NCBI GenBank assembly: GCA_022844205.1
Contig: JALHMF010000002.1
Coordinates: 310,001 to 374,000, forward strand
Length of the DNA stretch: 64,000 nucleotides
Direction: 5' to 3'
Source of the DNA: Xanthobacteraceae bacterium
GTDB lineage: Bacteria; Pseudomonadota; Alphaproteobacteria; Rhizobiales; Xanthobacteraceae
Made by a program: the position numbers and the translations under genes. Numbering within the stretch: position 1 is the stretch's first letter; each line of letters starts with the position of its first letter. The notes beneath the pieces are model-generated. The model did no database searches. It was not told the DNA's origin and worked only from the letters and a program-made list of their open reading frames with translations. Below, piece by piece: positions 28,104 through 39,286 of the stretch.

Positions 28104-28108
28104 CGGGG
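28095..28108. repeat. Perfect 14-bp palindrome overlapping the grpE promoter -10
   Basis: CCCCGATATCGGGG reads the same on both strands and includes the proposed -10 box of the grpE heat-shock promoter. It may be a chance consequence of the -10 sequence or an operator for a dimeric regulator. Confidence 0.55.
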
Positions 28109-28135
28109 CTGAATTCAATCAATTGGACGAGACTG

Positions 28136-28735
28136 ATGGCTGAAGACGACAAGCTTGAACCTGCGCAGACGGTGCCGGAAACCGCTCCGGTGGAGGCCGA
28201 GCAAACCGATGAGAAGGCTGCATTGCAGAAGCAGCTTGCCGACATGCGCGACCGCTATCTGCGCGCGGCGGCGGAAACCGAAAACGTCCGCAAGCGCGCC
28301 GAGCGCGAAGTCGCCGATTCCCGCTCCTACGCGATTGCGAACTTTGCACGAGACGCCATCGCCGTCGCCGACAATCTGAACCGTGCGCTGGAGACCATCG
28401 CGCCCGACGCCCGCGCCGCCGCCGAGGGAACACTGAAATCGCTGCTCGAAGGCGTGGAACTGACCGAACGCGAATTCCAGAAGACGCTGAAGAAGCATGG
28501 TGTGCGCAAGCTCGATCCGGCCGGCGAAAAATTCGATCCGAACTTCCATCAGGCCATGTTCGAAGTGCCGGACCAGAACGTGCCTGCCGGTCTCGTTGTG
28601 CAGGTCGTTCAGACCGGCTATGCGATCGGCGACCGCGTATTGCGCCCCGCACTCGTCGGCGTCTCCAAGGGCGGCTCGAAGATGCCGCCGGCACCAGTAG
28701 GTAAAAACGGCGAAGACGTCGGCCAGGCGAACTGA
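28136..28735 (+). CDS. grpE: Nucleotide exchange factor GrpE
   Basis: 199 aa. Releases ADP from DnaK. Residues 1-35 are acidic and disordered, followed by a coiled coil ([37 protein letters not shown]) and the beta domain with [44 protein letters not shown]. The ATG at 28136 is used; a start at 28076 would lie on the promoter. It follows hrcA by 69 nt; dnaK is 2.1 kb downstream with two unrelated genes between. Confidence 0.96.
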   Translation: MAEDDKLEPAQTVPETAPVEAEQTDEKAALQKQLADMRDRYLRAAAETENVRKRAEREVADSRSYAIANFARDAIAVADNLNRALETIAPDARAAAEGTLKSLLEGVELTEREFQKTLKKHGVRKLDPAGEKFDPNFHQAMFEVPDQNVPAGLVVQVVQTGYAIGDRVLRPALVGVSKGGSKMPPAPVGKNGEDVGQAN

Positions 28736-28770
28736 TACTCGGCTGCCATTAACCCTTCAAAGAAGCCGGA

Positions 28771-29424
28771 TTGATCGTGAACCATTCCACGCCGCCTCTA
28801 CTGGAACTGGGCCATCTGCGGCCGATTGCGGCGGGCTCGTATCGCGACATTTATCAGCATCCGCACGACGAAAATCTGCTGGTGAAGGTGTTAACCGAGA
28901 AGGCGAGGAGTCGCCGCGAAGCCTGGTACAAGGCGTGGCGGAGTTCGGGTCCCTACAAGACGCTCTCGCGCGAAGTCGCCGAATACAAATCCCTGCGCCG
29001 CAAGAACCTGCACGAACTTTCCTTCATCCAGAAATTTTACGGCAAGGCCGAAACCGATCTAGGCATGGGGATCGTCGTCGAGAAACTGTGCGACCGCGCT
29101 GGCGGTCTTGCGCCGACGGTCAAGCAGATCGTCCAAAAAAATGGGCTGAACGACGAGCTTCGCAGAATGCTGCACGAATTGCGGGACGGTGTGATCGAGA
29201 ACAACATCGTCTTCACCGACATCAAGGGAAGCAACATCGTCCTTGCTCATGACCGGCATGGCGGCCGTCTGGTGGTGATCGACGGGCTCGGCGACCGGCT
29301 CTGGCTGCCGGTGAATACGATGAGTGCGAAGGTCAATCAGTTCAATCGCTGGCGGCATTTCGAACGGGCCATGGCCGCACTCGAGGAACTCAACCGCGAC
29401 CGGGTCTCCAGCGCGGCGGACTGA
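28771..29424 (+). CDS. YrbL family kinase-like protein
   Basis: 217 aa from TTG 28771; a GTG at 28777 (215 aa) is an equally possible start. Similar to the PhoP-regulated protein YrbL: LGHLRPIAAGSYRDIYQHP, LVKVL with the lysine expected for ATP binding, EVAEYKSLRRKN, and VFTDIKGSNIVLA, which resembles a kinase HxDxKxxN loop with Thr in place of His. VVIDGLGD replaces a DFG motif. It may be an atypical kinase or a pseudokinase. Nothing nearby points to a PhoPQ system. Function unknown. Confidence 0.75.
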   Translation: MIVNHSTPPLLELGHLRPIAAGSYRDIYQHPHDENLLVKVLTEKARSRREAWYKAWRSSGPYKTLSREVAEYKSLRRKNLHELSFIQKFYGKAETDLGMGIVVEKLCDRAGGLAPTVKQIVQKNGLNDELRRMLHELRDGVIENNIVFTDIKGSNIVLAHDRHGGRLVVIDGLGDRLWLPVNTMSAKVNQFNRWRHFERAMAALEELNRDRVSSAAD

Positions 29425-29445
29425 AACCGCGGCATTCGCGCTAGA

Positions 29446-30642
29446 ATGCGCCGATTCGATTGCTCCCGTCGGACCGGCCTCATGAAGTGCGACCGCCTCG
29501 TCTTTGCTGCCTATGCGATCTGGACCGGGTTAGCCGCGGGCTTTCTCTTTTCCTATCTCGCCGCGACGAGCGGTGTTGCGGATTCCACCGGCAACCTGAT
29601 CGGCCGGGATTTCGTGAACATGTGGGCGGCCGCGAAGGCTGCGTCCGCAGGAACGCTCGACCGAATTTTCGACAACGAAACCTATCGCGTTTTCCTGCAG
29701 CAGTTGTTCGGCATCGATCTGCCGCCGCATAACTGGTCCTACCCGCCGCACATTCTTCCAATGATCGCGCCGCTCGCGGCGTTCTCCTATGTGCCCGCAC
29801 TTGCCGTGTGGTCCATGGCGGGTCTTGCGATCTATCTCTGTTGCTCTTCCCGCACGAATGCGGGAAAATTCGAGATCGCCGCACTCGCATTGGCGCCGGC
29901 CGGTCTCGTCAACCTCATCACGGGTCAAAACGGCTTCTTCACCGCGGCGATGATGTGGTCCGGACTTTCGCTCATCGAGCGAAGGCCGGCGATGGCGGGA
30001 ATCGCGTTCGGTTTTCTGACGATCAAGCCGCAGCTCGGAATCCTGCTACCGGTGCTGTTGCTGTTCGAACGGCGCTGGACGGTCATTGGCTCGGCTTGTG
30101 CCACGGCGGGACTTCTTCTCGCGATGACGGCGCTCCTCTACGGCCCGCAGGTCTTCAGCGGCTACATCGAAAAGGCGATTCCCTATCAGGCGTTCGTGTT
30201 CACGAAAATGGACGGAATTTTCATGAGCATGATGCCGACGGCGTTCATGAACGCGCGGCTCATTGGCCTTGATTCCTCGGCTGCTTGGCTCGTCCAGTTA
30301 CCCGCAACGATCGGCGCCATCGCGTTTCTGATCTGGCTGCTTGTGAAGACCGGTGACCGCACGCTGATCGCCGCGGGCGCGATCGCTGCGACCTTCATCG
30401 CCTCGCCCTATCTGTTCGTGTACGACATGACCGTGCTGACGCCGGTTCTGATCGCGCTTTGGTCGAGGACCGATTCCGTCGCCGGCAGACTGATCCTCGG
30501 CCTTGTCTGGGCGCTGCCGGTGTCCTGCGTGTTGATGGGACTGGCCGGTATCCCGGCGTCCTTTCTGGTGCTTTGTCTTTTCGCGTTTTGGCTCGCACGG
30601 CAGGTCCGGAACAACCCGAAAAAGCCAATTCTTAAAGCCTGA
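29446..30642 (+). CDS. GT87/DUF2029 family polytopic membrane glycosyltransferase
   Basis: 398 aa, with an alternative ATG at 29482 (386 aa). About nine to ten hydrophobic helices run through the protein. The early GRDFVNMWAAAKAASAGTLDRIFD and NWSYPPHILPMIAPLAAFSY are characteristic of GT87, a family of polyprenyl-phosphate-dependent mannosyltransferases. ITGQNGFFTAAMMW and LTIKPQLGILLPVLLLFERR fit as well. No glycan cluster surrounds it, so the acceptor is unknown. It ends 165 nt before dnaK. Confidence 0.8.
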   Translation: MRRFDCSRRTGLMKCDRLVFAAYAIWTGLAAGFLFSYLAATSGVADSTGNLIGRDFVNMWAAAKAASAGTLDRIFDNETYRVFLQQLFGIDLPPHNWSYPPHILPMIAPLAAFSYVPALAVWSMAGLAIYLCCSSRTNAGKFEIAALALAPAGLVNLITGQNGFFTAAMMWSGLSLIERRPAMAGIAFGFLTIKPQLGILLPVLLLFERRWTVIGSACATAGLLLAMTALLYGPQVFSGYIEKAIPYQAFVFTKMDGIFMSMMPTAFMNARLIGLDSSAAWLVQLPATIGAIAFLIWLLVKTGDRTLIAAGAIAATFIASPYLFVYDMTVLTPVLIALWSRTDSVAGRLILGLVWALPVSCVLMGLAGIPASFLVLCLFAFWLARQVRNNPKKPILKA

Positions 30643-30681
30643 TTTCGTTGAAAATTCCGGCCCCGAGGCAATACAACTTGT

Positions 30682-30710
30682 CTTGCGGCCTGTAATACCC
30701 CTGCCTATAT
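30682..30710 (+). promoter_or_regulatory. Candidate sigma-32 heat-shock promoter of dnaK
   Basis: CTTG (30682-30685) and CCTATAT (30704-30710), 18 nt apart, resemble the alphaproteobacterial heat-shock promoter CTTG-N17-18-CYTAT. They lie 98 nt before the dnaK ATG. No CIRCE element is present, so dnaK here is more likely under sigma-32 than HrcA. Confidence 0.6.
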
Positions 30711-30807
30711 CAGCCTCGAACGCCGCTTCCGCGGCAAATCCCTGCGTTGGAGGCTGCGCGGGCGCCATCAAGGGCCCGGATAGCCTGCCGGAAAGATGAG
30801 GTAAGTC

Positions 30808-32730
<1,923 letters not shown>

Positions 32731-32738
32731 TAAGTTAG

Positions 32739-32896
32739 CCCTCTCCCCTTGCGGGAGAGGGCGGTCCCGAACGAAGCGAGGGACCGGGTGAGGGGGCAGA
32801 GAACATACAATGTCATTGGCGAAATGCTTGCACTGACCCCTCACCCGCCTCGTTCGCTAAAGCTCGCTCGGCACCCTCTCCCGCAAGGGGAGAGGG
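32739..32896. repeat. 158-bp palindromic repeat (MITE/REP-like) between dnaK and dnaJ
   Basis: The element has perfect 23-bp terminal inverted repeats, 32739-32761 and 32874-32896. Each arm is also a hairpin by itself (CCCTCTCCC and GGGAGAGGG around a 5-nt loop). Inner sequences also pair imperfectly: GGGTGAGGGGGCAG on the left against GGGTGAGGGGTCAG read from the right. The centre (about 32803-32835) is AT-richer and unpaired. It carries no open frame. It begins 8 nt after the dnaK stop, so in RNA it would fold into a large structure that may dampen dnaJ expression. Similar CCCTCTCCC hairpins are scattered in many Hyphomicrobiales genomes. Confidence 0.85.
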
Positions 32897-32923
32897 TTTG
32901 CGCGTTTGGAGACTGATTCAGCA

Positions 32924-34039
32924 ATGTCCAAGCGCGATTATTACGAGGTGCTCGGCGTCAAACGCACCTGCACCGACGGCGAGCTGAAGAGCGCCTTCCG
33001 CAAGCTCGCGATGAAATGGCATCCGGACAAGAATCCCGGCGATGCCCAATGCGAACTCAAGTTCCGGGAAATCAACGAAGCCTATGACGTCCTGAAAGAC
33101 GAGCAGAAGCGTGCTGCTTACGATCGCTTTGGACACTCGGCTTTCGAACAGAGCGGCGGCGGTGCTGGATTTGGAAACGACTTCGGCTCGGCGTTCTCCG
33201 ACATTTTCGAAGGCATTTTTGGCATGGCCGGTGGCCGCGGCGGCGCACGCGGCTCGATGCGCGAGCGCGGTGCCGACCTTCGCTACAATCTCGAAATCAC
33301 GCTTGAAGAATCGTTCGCCGGCAAGACCGCGCAGGTGCGCCTGCCGACCAACGTCGTTTGCGAAACCTGTTCGGGCAGCGGCGCCAAGGCCGGAACGCAA
33401 CCGTCACAATGCCGCATGTGCAATGGCGCCGGCCGCATCCGCCAGTCGCAGGGCTTCTTCACGCTGGAGCGAACCTGCCCAACCTGTCAGGGCCGCGGCA
33501 ACGTGATCGAAACGCCTTGCCAAACCTGCAACGGCGCAGGGCGCACCACCAAGGAACGTATGCTCGAAGTGCATATTCCGGCCGGGGTCGAGGACGGAAC
33601 GCGCATTCGTCTTGCGGGCGAGGGCGAAGCGGGCCTGCGGGGCGGCGACGCGGGCGATCTCTATATTTTTCTGTCCATCAAGCCGCACGCCGTATTCCAG
33701 CGCGAGGGCGCCGATCTCTATTGCCGCGTGCCGGTCTCGATCGTGACGGCGGCCCTCGGCGGCGATTTCGAGGTGCCGACCATCGACGGCGGCCGCAGTC
33801 AGGTAAAGGTGCCGGAAGGCACCCAAACCGGGAAACGTTTCCGTCTGCAGGGCAAGGGCATGACCGTGCTCCGCTCCAAGTCGCGCGGGGATATGTATGT
33901 GCAGGTCGCGGTGGAGACGCCGCAAAAGCTCACCAAACGCCAGCGTGAACTGTTGAAAGAATTTGAAACAGAAAGTTCCAAGGACACCCAGCCGGAAACG
34001 GCGGGTTTCTTCGCTAAAATGCGGGAATTCTTCGATTAG
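32924..34039 (+). CDS. dnaJ: Co-chaperone DnaJ (Hsp40)
   Basis: 371 aa, full type A. J domain (1-70) with KWHPDKNPG giving the HPD motif; a Gly/Phe-rich linker ([16 protein letters not shown]); four zinc repeats, [24 protein letters not shown] and CQTCNGAG; then the substrate-binding C-terminal domains. The J domain departs slightly from consensus in [15 protein letters not shown]. The ATG 32924 gives the usual [12 protein letters not shown] start; GGAG lies 12 nt upstream, a little far. A TTG at 32906 is less likely. Confidence 0.96.
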   Translation: MSKRDYYEVLGVKRTCTDGELKSAFRKLAMKWHPDKNPGDAQCELKFREINEAYDVLKDEQKRAAYDRFGHSAFEQSGGGAGFGNDFGSAFSDIFEGIFGMAGGRGGARGSMRERGADLRYNLEITLEESFAGKTAQVRLPTNVVCETCSGSGAKAGTQPSQCRMCNGAGRIRQSQGFFTLERTCPTCQGRGNVIETPCQTCNGAGRTTKERMLEVHIPAGVEDGTRIRLAGEGEAGLRGGDAGDLYIFLSIKPHAVFQREGADLYCRVPVSIVTAALGGDFEVPTIDGGRSQVKVPEGTQTGKRFRLQGKGMTVLRSKSRGDMYVQVAVETPQKLTKRQRELLKEFETESSKDTQPETAGFFAKMREFFD

Positions 34040-34147
34040 CGAAACGGTTGCGGCCGGCTCGCGGGGGCTTCGTCCGTTTGGCGATAGTGTGACAGCGGCG
34101 AACCGTGTACATTCATAATATCCGGCCAAGGGGCAGTAACGAAATCC

Positions 34148-34738
34148 ATGCAGCGCGCGATCGCAAAAAGGCAGCCGAAGCTGCGCCTCGACGACGAGGT
34201 GCGCTTCATCGCGACCTGGTTACAGCACCCCCTGAAGGTCGGTGCGGTTTCTCCTTCGGGCAAGGCACTTGCCCGCGCCGTTGCCGCCGAGGTCGATCCG
34301 GCGATCCCCGGAATGGTTGTCGAGCTTGGACCGGGCACGGGTCCCGTAACCGAAGCGCTCGTAGAGCGCGGCATTGCGCCGGAGCGCCTGATCCTCGTCG
34401 AATACGATCCTGAATTCTGCGTATTATTGCGAAAACGCTTTCCCGGCGCAAAAGTCATCCAGGGTGACGCCTATTCCCTCGGCAAGACGCTTGCGGGCGT
34501 AAGCACCCAGCCCCTCGCGGCGGTGGTATCGTGTCTGCCGCTGATGACGCGGCCGCTGTTCACGCGGTTGCGGCTCCTGAAGACCGCGCTGAAGATGCTG
34601 CGTTCGGGCGGACCGTTCGTGCAGTTCACCTATGCGATGACGGCGCCGATTCCTTCGCGGCGCTATCGCATGAGTTCTTCGCCGCGAATCTGGATGAACA
34701 TTCCGCCCGCGCGCGTCTGGGTGTACCGCGCCGATTGA
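34148..34738 (+). CDS. Class I SAM-dependent methyltransferase, phospholipid N-methyltransferase (PmtA)-like
   Basis: 196 aa. The N-terminal FIATWLQHPLKVGAVSPSGKALARAVAAEVD followed by the SAM-binding motif VVELGPGTGPVTEAL (57-71) and VEYDPEFCVLLRKRFP are the pattern of the Sinorhizobium/Rhodobacter-type phosphatidylethanolamine N-methyltransferase, which makes phosphatidylcholine precursors. VVSCLPLMTRP fits motif IV. rRNA adenine dimethylases share motif I, but the QHPLKVGAVSPSG stretch favours the lipid enzyme. The stop overlaps the next gene start by one base (TGATG). Confidence 0.8.
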   Translation: MQRAIAKRQPKLRLDDEVRFIATWLQHPLKVGAVSPSGKALARAVAAEVDPAIPGMVVELGPGTGPVTEALVERGIAPERLILVEYDPEFCVLLRKRFPGAKVIQGDAYSLGKTLAGVSTQPLAAVVSCLPLMTRPLFTRLRLLKTALKMLRSGGPFVQFTYAMTAPIPSRRYRMSSSPRIWMNIPPARVWVYRAD

Positions 34739-35307
34739 TGCCACGCGCTCGCGTCCTCGTATTCGCAGGCTCCACCAGAAGCGGCGCGCTCAGTGGAAAG
34801 CTCGCGGCCATCGCCGCGAAGGAACTGGCGCTGCTCGACGCCGATGTAAGTTTGATCTCGCTCTCCGATTACGACATGCCGATCTACAACGGTGATCTTG
34901 AAGCGCGGGCGGGTACGCCGGAAGCCGCGCGCCGTTTGCATGCGATGATGCTCGCGCATCGCGGCGTCTATATCGCAACACCGGAATACAACGCCTCGAT
35001 CCCGCCGCTCTTGAAGAACACGATCGATTGGATCTCGCGCATGAAGGGTTCGGCCGACCCGTTCAAAAGTTGCGTGTTCGCGCTCGGCTCCACCTCCAAC
35101 GGCCGCTTCGGCGGCTATCGCGGCCTGATGGCGCTGCGGCAGGTGCTCGAACTCGGTTTAGGCGCGCTGGTATTGCCAGATCAGGTGGCGGTGAGCGGTG
35201 CCGGGACCGCTTTCGAGGAAGACGGAAATTTGAAGGACGAAAAAACGGGAGCGATGTTGCGCTCCAGCTTGCGCAGGCTTATCGCTTTCGCCGAAGCAGA
35301 TGTTTGA
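34738..35307 (+). CDS. NADPH-dependent FMN reductase family flavoprotein
   Basis: 189 aa. Flavodoxin-like fold with the FMN phosphate loop GSTRSGALS (11-19) and the [18 protein letters not shown] segment that contacts the isoalloxazine ring, as in chromate/quinone reductases such as ChrR and AzoR-like proteins. The ATG at 34738 overlaps the methyltransferase stop; longer readings are rejected because they run through that gene. Physiological electron acceptor unknown. Confidence 0.88.
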   Translation: MPRARVLVFAGSTRSGALSGKLAAIAAKELALLDADVSLISLSDYDMPIYNGDLEARAGTPEAARRLHAMMLAHRGVYIATPEYNASIPPLLKNTIDWISRMKGSADPFKSCVFALGSTSNGRFGGYRGLMALRQVLELGLGALVLPDQVAVSGAGTAFEEDGNLKDEKTGAMLRSSLRRLIAFAEADV

Positions 35308-35315
35308 GGCGAGCC

Positions 35316-36017
35316 TTGTCTCTTCCCGCCCGTGACCGGCTGATCGTAGCGCTCGATCTTGCGAGCGTAGCTGAGGCCGAACGCACCGTACTCCGGCTCG
35401 GCGAGGCGGTGAGTTTTTACAAAATTGGCTACGAACTCGTGATGGCGGGCGGGCTCGGCTTCGCCGGAGATCTTGCCCAAGCCGGGAAGAATGTTTTCCT
35501 CGATCTGAAGCTCCATGACATTGGCAACACGGTTTCTCGCGCGACCGAACGCGCGGCCGAGCTGGGCGTGAAGTTTCTCACCGTGCATGCTTTTCCGCAG
35601 ACGATGAAGGCGGCCGCGGACGCGCGCGGAAAAAGCGGGCTTAAGATTCTCGCGGTCACTGTGCTCACGTCCTGGGACGACGCGGACTTGAAGGAAGCGG
35701 GCTACAGCCTCGGCATCAAAGACATGGTGGCCAAGCGCGCCGAGCAGGCGAAGGCTGCGGGCGTCGACGGCCTCGTGGCGTCCGCCGCCGAAGCGGCGAT
35801 GCTGAAAAAACAGGTCGGCAATTCGCTATTGCTGGTGACCCCCGGCATTCGCCCGGCCGGCAGCGCTGCCGGCGACCAGAAGCGCATCATGACTCCGGCC
35901 AAGGCGATTGCCGCCGGCGCCGATTATCTGGTGGTCGGGCGTCCGATCGTTGACGCCCCCGATCCGAAAGCGGCGGCCGATGCTATCGTCGCGGAAATTG
36001 CGCAGGCGAAAAAGTAG
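35316..36017 (+). CDS. pyrF: Orotidine 5'-phosphate decarboxylase
   Basis: 233 aa from TTG 35316-35318, with a GAGGCGAG-like ribosome site just upstream; no ATG or GTG is available close to the conserved start [13 protein letters not shown]. PyrF makes UMP from OMP. The catalytic DxKxxD motif is [12 protein letters not shown], and [21 protein letters not shown] plus [10 protein letters not shown] form the phosphate-binding end of the barrel. It begins 8 nt after the flavoprotein gene. Confidence 0.94.
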   Translation: MSLPARDRLIVALDLASVAEAERTVLRLGEAVSFYKIGYELVMAGGLGFAGDLAQAGKNVFLDLKLHDIGNTVSRATERAAELGVKFLTVHAFPQTMKAAADARGKSGLKILAVTVLTSWDDADLKEAGYSLGIKDMVAKRAEQAKAAGVDGLVASAAEAAMLKKQVGNSLLLVTPGIRPAGSAAGDQKRIMTPAKAIAAGADYLVVGRPIVDAPDPKAAADAIVAEIAQAKK

Positions 36018-36029
36018 AGGGAGACGAGG

Positions 36030-36332
36030 ATGGCGAAGGGTTACTGGGTGGCCAATATCGATGTCACGGATATGGACGGTTACAAGGCCTACGTTGCGGC
36101 GAATGCCGAGCCATTCCGTCAATTCGGCGCCAAGTTCCTAACGCGTGGAGGCAAAACCGAAGCGGTCGAAGGCAGCCTACGGTCGCGCGTGGTCGTGATC
36201 GAATTCCCGAGCTATGAGGCGGCACTGACATGCTACCATTCGCCGGGATATCAGAAGGCCAAAGCGCTTCGCATCGGTAAAGGTATCGGCGAAATCGTTG
36301 TTATCGAGGGCTACGACGGCCCGCAACCATAA
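36030..36332 (+). CDS. DUF1330 family protein
   Basis: 100 aa. [40 protein letters not shown] and [27 protein letters not shown] are typical of DUF1330, a small ferredoxin-like (dimeric alpha/beta barrel) family of unknown function. GGGAGACGAGG upstream of the ATG is a good ribosome site. It is 12 nt after pyrF. Confidence 0.9.
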   Translation: MAKGYWVANIDVTDMDGYKAYVAANAEPFRQFGAKFLTRGGKTEAVEGSLRSRVVVIEFPSYEAALTCYHSPGYQKAKALRIGKGIGEIVVIEGYDGPQP

Positions 36333-36394
36333 TTCCGTCTGCCGCTTTCCCGTTCGCCTTCCGCGCGTTATACCGCGCGCGAAGGGGAGTTTTC

Positions 36395-37207
36395 ATGGCT
36401 GATTTGCGCCTGTTGATCGCCGGAGCCGGTGGCCGGATGGGCCGCGCGTTAATCCGCGCGGCATCCGAACAGAAGGGCTTTGCCGTAACGGGTGCGCTTG
36501 AAAGCAAGAGTGCCCCAGATCTTAGCAAGGACGCCGGCGAGCTTGCGGGCATCGGCGCGAACGGCGTGAAGATTGACGCCGATCCGGCCGCCTTCGCCGG
36601 CAAATTCGACGCGATCGTGGATTTTACGATTCCCGCCGCGACGCTGGAGCTTGCTGCGCTGGCCGCCAACGCGAAGCTGATCCATGTGATCGGCACGACG
36701 GGTTTCACAGCCGCCGAAGAACAGAAGATCGCGGCGTCAGCGAGGTCGGCGGTCATCGTGAAGTCCGGCAATATGAGCCTGAGCGTCAATCTGCTCGCGG
36801 CCCTCACGAGGCAGGTCGCAAAGACACTGGGTGAGGACTTCGATATTGAAATCCTGGAGATGCATCACAACAAGAAGATCGACGCGCCGTCGGGCACGGC
36901 GCTGTTGCTAGGTCGCGCCGCTGCGGAAGGGCGCGGCATCGATCTCGACAAGCGTTCGGTTCGCGCGCGTGACGGCCACACCGGCGCCCGCAAGGCGGGC
37001 GACATCGGCTTTGCGACGTTGCGCGGAGGCACGGTGGTCGGCGATCATTCGGTGATCTTCGCCGGTTATTCCGAACGCATCGAGCTTTCGCACAGGGCCG
37101 AGGACCGGATGATCTTCGCGCGCGGCGCGCTCGCCGCCGCGAAGTGGGCGCAGGGCAGGAAGCCGGGGCTTTATTCCATGGCCGACGTGCTAGGCCTCGG
37201 GAGCTGA
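36395..37207 (+). CDS. dapB: 4-Hydroxy-tetrahydrodipicolinate reductase
   Basis: 270 aa. NAD(P)H-dependent step of the diaminopimelate/lysine pathway. The nucleotide loop is [12 protein letters not shown] (9-20), and [16 protein letters not shown] carries the catalytic histidines and lysine. [22 protein letters not shown] is a further family signature. The preceding 62-nt gap has GGGGAG before the ATG. Confidence 0.96.
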   Translation: MADLRLLIAGAGGRMGRALIRAASEQKGFAVTGALESKSAPDLSKDAGELAGIGANGVKIDADPAAFAGKFDAIVDFTIPAATLELAALAANAKLIHVIGTTGFTAAEEQKIAASARSAVIVKSGNMSLSVNLLAALTRQVAKTLGEDFDIEILEMHHNKKIDAPSGTALLLGRAAAEGRGIDLDKRSVRARDGHTGARKAGDIGFATLRGGTVVGDHSVIFAGYSERIELSHRAEDRMIFARGALAAAKWAQGRKPGLYSMADVLGLGS

Positions 37208-37218
37208 TCGGAGTTGTT

Positions 37219-37842
37219 ATGAGCGAACGTCTGCTGGTGCTTGTCCGTCACGGCCAGAGCGAATGGAATCTCAAGAACCTGTTCACCGGCTGGCGCGACG
37301 TGGGCCTGACCGAAACCGGCATCGCGGAGGCGAAAGCGGCGGGCCGGCGTCTGCTCGCTGAAAAAATCAAATTCGATGTGGCGTTCACCTCCGGATTGAT
37401 CCGCGCGCAGAAAACGCTCGATCTGATGCTCGACGAGATGGGCCAGAAAGACATTCCTATTCTCAAGGACATCGCGCTCAACGAGCGCGACTACGGCGAC
37501 CTCAACGGCCTGAACAAGGACGAGGCCCGCAAGAAATGGGGCGAGGAGCAGGTGCTGATCTGGCGCCGCTCCTATGACGTGCCGCCGCCCGGCGGCGAAA
37601 GTTTGAAAGACACCATCGCACGGGCACTTCCTTACTACGTGCAGGAAATTCTACCGCGCGTGCTCCGCGGCGAGTGCGTGCTGGTGGCGGCGCACGGCAA
37701 TTCGCTGCGCGCGCTGATCATGGTGCTGGAGAAGCACACGCCGGAATCGATCATCAAGCGCGAACTGGCGACCGGTGTGCCGATTCTCTATCGCCTTCAG
37801 GCGGATTCGACGGTCGCCGAGAGGCTCGATCTCGCGGCCTGA
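37219..37842 (+). CDS. gpmA: 2,3-Bisphosphoglycerate-dependent phosphoglycerate mutase
   Basis: 207 aa. Interconverts 3- and 2-phosphoglycerate. [27 protein letters not shown] contains the phosphohistidine, [11 protein letters not shown] and [25 protein letters not shown] are typical, and [11 protein letters not shown] has the second histidine. The protein is a shortened alphaproteobacterial form lacking part of the C-terminal region of the E. coli enzyme. ATG 37219 is 11 nt after dapB. Its 3' end overlaps the convergent ada/ogt gene by 46 nt. Confidence 0.95.
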   Translation: MSERLLVLVRHGQSEWNLKNLFTGWRDVGLTETGIAEAKAAGRRLLAEKIKFDVAFTSGLIRAQKTLDLMLDEMGQKDIPILKDIALNERDYGDLNGLNKDEARKKWGEEQVLIWRRSYDVPPPGGESLKDTIARALPYYVQEILPRVLRGECVLVAAHGNSLRALIMVLEKHTPESIIKRELATGVPILYRLQADSTVAERLDLAA

Positions 37843-38726
37843 GTTTTCGCCGCCTCCCAGCCGAGCATCGCGCGTTTTCTGGTGAGTCCCCAGTGATAGC
37901 CGGTGAGCGCACCCGATTTGCCAACGACTCGATGGCAGGGGACCACGAACGAAATCGGGTTCTTGCCGATCGCGGCACCGACGGCGCGCGAAGCCTTCGG
38001 CTTCCCTATTTTCGTGGCAACTGCCGAATAGGTCGAAGCGCAGCCCATCGGGATTGTGAGCAACTGCTCCCACACGCGCACTTCAAAATCGGTGCCGATC
38101 AATACAATTCGCAAGGGCGTCTCGCGCTGCCACTTCGAGGCATCGAAAATACGCCGGGCATGAATTTTTGTTGCGCTGGAGTTCTCGTTGAAACGCGCAT
38201 TCGGCCAGCGCGAACGCATGTCATCGAGCGTGGCGCGGTCGCCATCCCCGTCCGCGAAGGCAAGCCCGCACAACCCGCGCGGCGTCGTCATTACGAGCGC
38301 GCGCCCGAACGGGGACGTATGAAATCCGTAGGTGATCTCAAGCGAAGCGCCGCCGTTCTTCCACTCGCCCGGCGACATCGCTTCATGCACGACGAAGAGA
38401 TCATGCAGTCTCCCGGGACCAGAGAGGCCAAGCTCGTAGGTCGCCTCCATCACGCTCGGGGTCTCTTTCAAAACACGCCTGGCGTGATCGAGCGTGACGG
38501 CGGATAGAAACTCCTTCGGCGTCAGTCCGCACCAGCGGCGGAAGAGGTCCGTCAAGGCGCGAGGGCTGGAGCCGACTGCGTAGGCGATCTCTTCCGCTCC
38601 CGGCTGATCGCGGAAGCGCTTGGACATATATTCGATGGCTTGACGCACGGTTTCGTAGTCGCTGCCGCTATCTGCGCGCATGATGTTACGGCCGGGTTCC
38701 AAGGCAAGGATGTGAGATGTGTTCAT
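37797..38726 (-). CDS. AraC-type regulator fused to O6-methylguanine-DNA methyltransferase (Ada-like)
   Basis: 309 aa. The N-terminal half has an AraC helix-turn-helix pair (about 28-122: [31 protein letters not shown] and then [17 protein letters not shown]). The C-terminal half is methylguanine methyltransferase with the acceptor Cys264 in VVPCHRVVG. The N-terminal zinc/phosphotriester domain of E. coli Ada is missing, so it is the shorter Ada form seen in many alphaproteobacteria. An internal ATG at 38681 is an alternative start. The last 46 nt overlap the convergent gpmA gene. Induction by alkylation is plausible but not shown. Confidence 0.88.
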   Translation of the reverse strand: MNTSHILALEPGRNIMRADSGSDYETVRQAIEYMSKRFRDQPGAEEIAYAVGSSPRALTDLFRRWCGLTPKEFLSAVTLDHARRVLKETPSVMEATYELGLSGPGRLHDLFVVHEAMSPGEWKNGGASLEITYGFHTSPFGRALVMTTPRGLCGLAFADGDGDRATLDDMRSRWPNARFNENSSATKIHARRIFDASKWQRETPLRIVLIGTDFEVRVWEQLLTIPMGCASTYSAVATKIGKPKASRAVGAAIGKNPISFVVPCHRVVGKSGALTGYHWGLTRKRAMLGWEAAKTQAARSSLSATVESA

Positions 38727-38780
38727 GCAAGGAGAACAGCAGAAGCAACCGCATCAAGCCACCCGATTCCACCGCGTTGA

Positions 38781-39266
38781 CTAGCGTTTTGCCTCGGCAA
38801 GTGCCTTTGCAAGGGCATTGGCCAGCACCAGTTTCTGCACCGGCGGCAGGAAGCCGCCGAGCGATAGCGAAGTTCCGCGCGACACCACGGCGACGCGCGT
38901 CACGCCGGACAGTTCGTCCTTGTCCACTTCCAGCCTCGTCCAGCGCGGGTTGAAACTTGTCTCGCGAGCGGCTCCCTTGCGGGAAACCTTTCGCACATGC
39001 AATTCGCTGCCGGTGACGAAGATGTTTTCGTGCGCCTTTGCCGCGCGATAGTTCACATGGAACGCCCACCAGACGAGCAGCACATCCAAGCCGAAGAAGG
39101 CGAACACCGGCCAGGCGCCCATCATCAGGAAGGCCGTGCCCGAGACGAAGCTCGTCACGGTGAGCACGGCCATGACGATGAGAAATCCCGGCTTGCTCAG
39201 CGAACGGTGCGGCCGCAACGTCGCTTCGTAGAGGACAGGTTCAACCGGCCGGTTGCCATGGTTCAT
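38781..39266 (-). CDS. DUF2244 membrane protein
   Basis: 161 aa from ATG 39264-39266; a longer version from 39293 would overlap the divergent nth start and is less likely. The protein opens MNHGNRPVEPVLYEATLRPHRSL and has two helices (about 28-50 and 53-71), then a soluble domain with the conserved WTRLEVDKDE-like stretch. DUF2244 proteins are inner-membrane proteins of unknown function. Divergent from nth, a frequent pairing in Hyphomicrobiales. Confidence 0.85.
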   Translation of the reverse strand: MNHGNRPVEPVLYEATLRPHRSLSKPGFLIVMAVLTVTSFVSGTAFLMMGAWPVFAFFGLDVLLVWWAFHVNYRAAKAHENIFVTGSELHVRKVSRKGAARETSFNPRWTRLEVDKDELSGVTRVAVVSRGTSLSLGGFLPPVQKLVLANALAKALAEAKR

Positions 39267-39286
39267 GCAGCCACTATACGGGATCG

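Noticed and set aside
32739-32896. Insertion sequence between dnaK and dnaJ
   Set aside because: No transposase frame and no obvious target duplication; described as a palindromic repeat instead.
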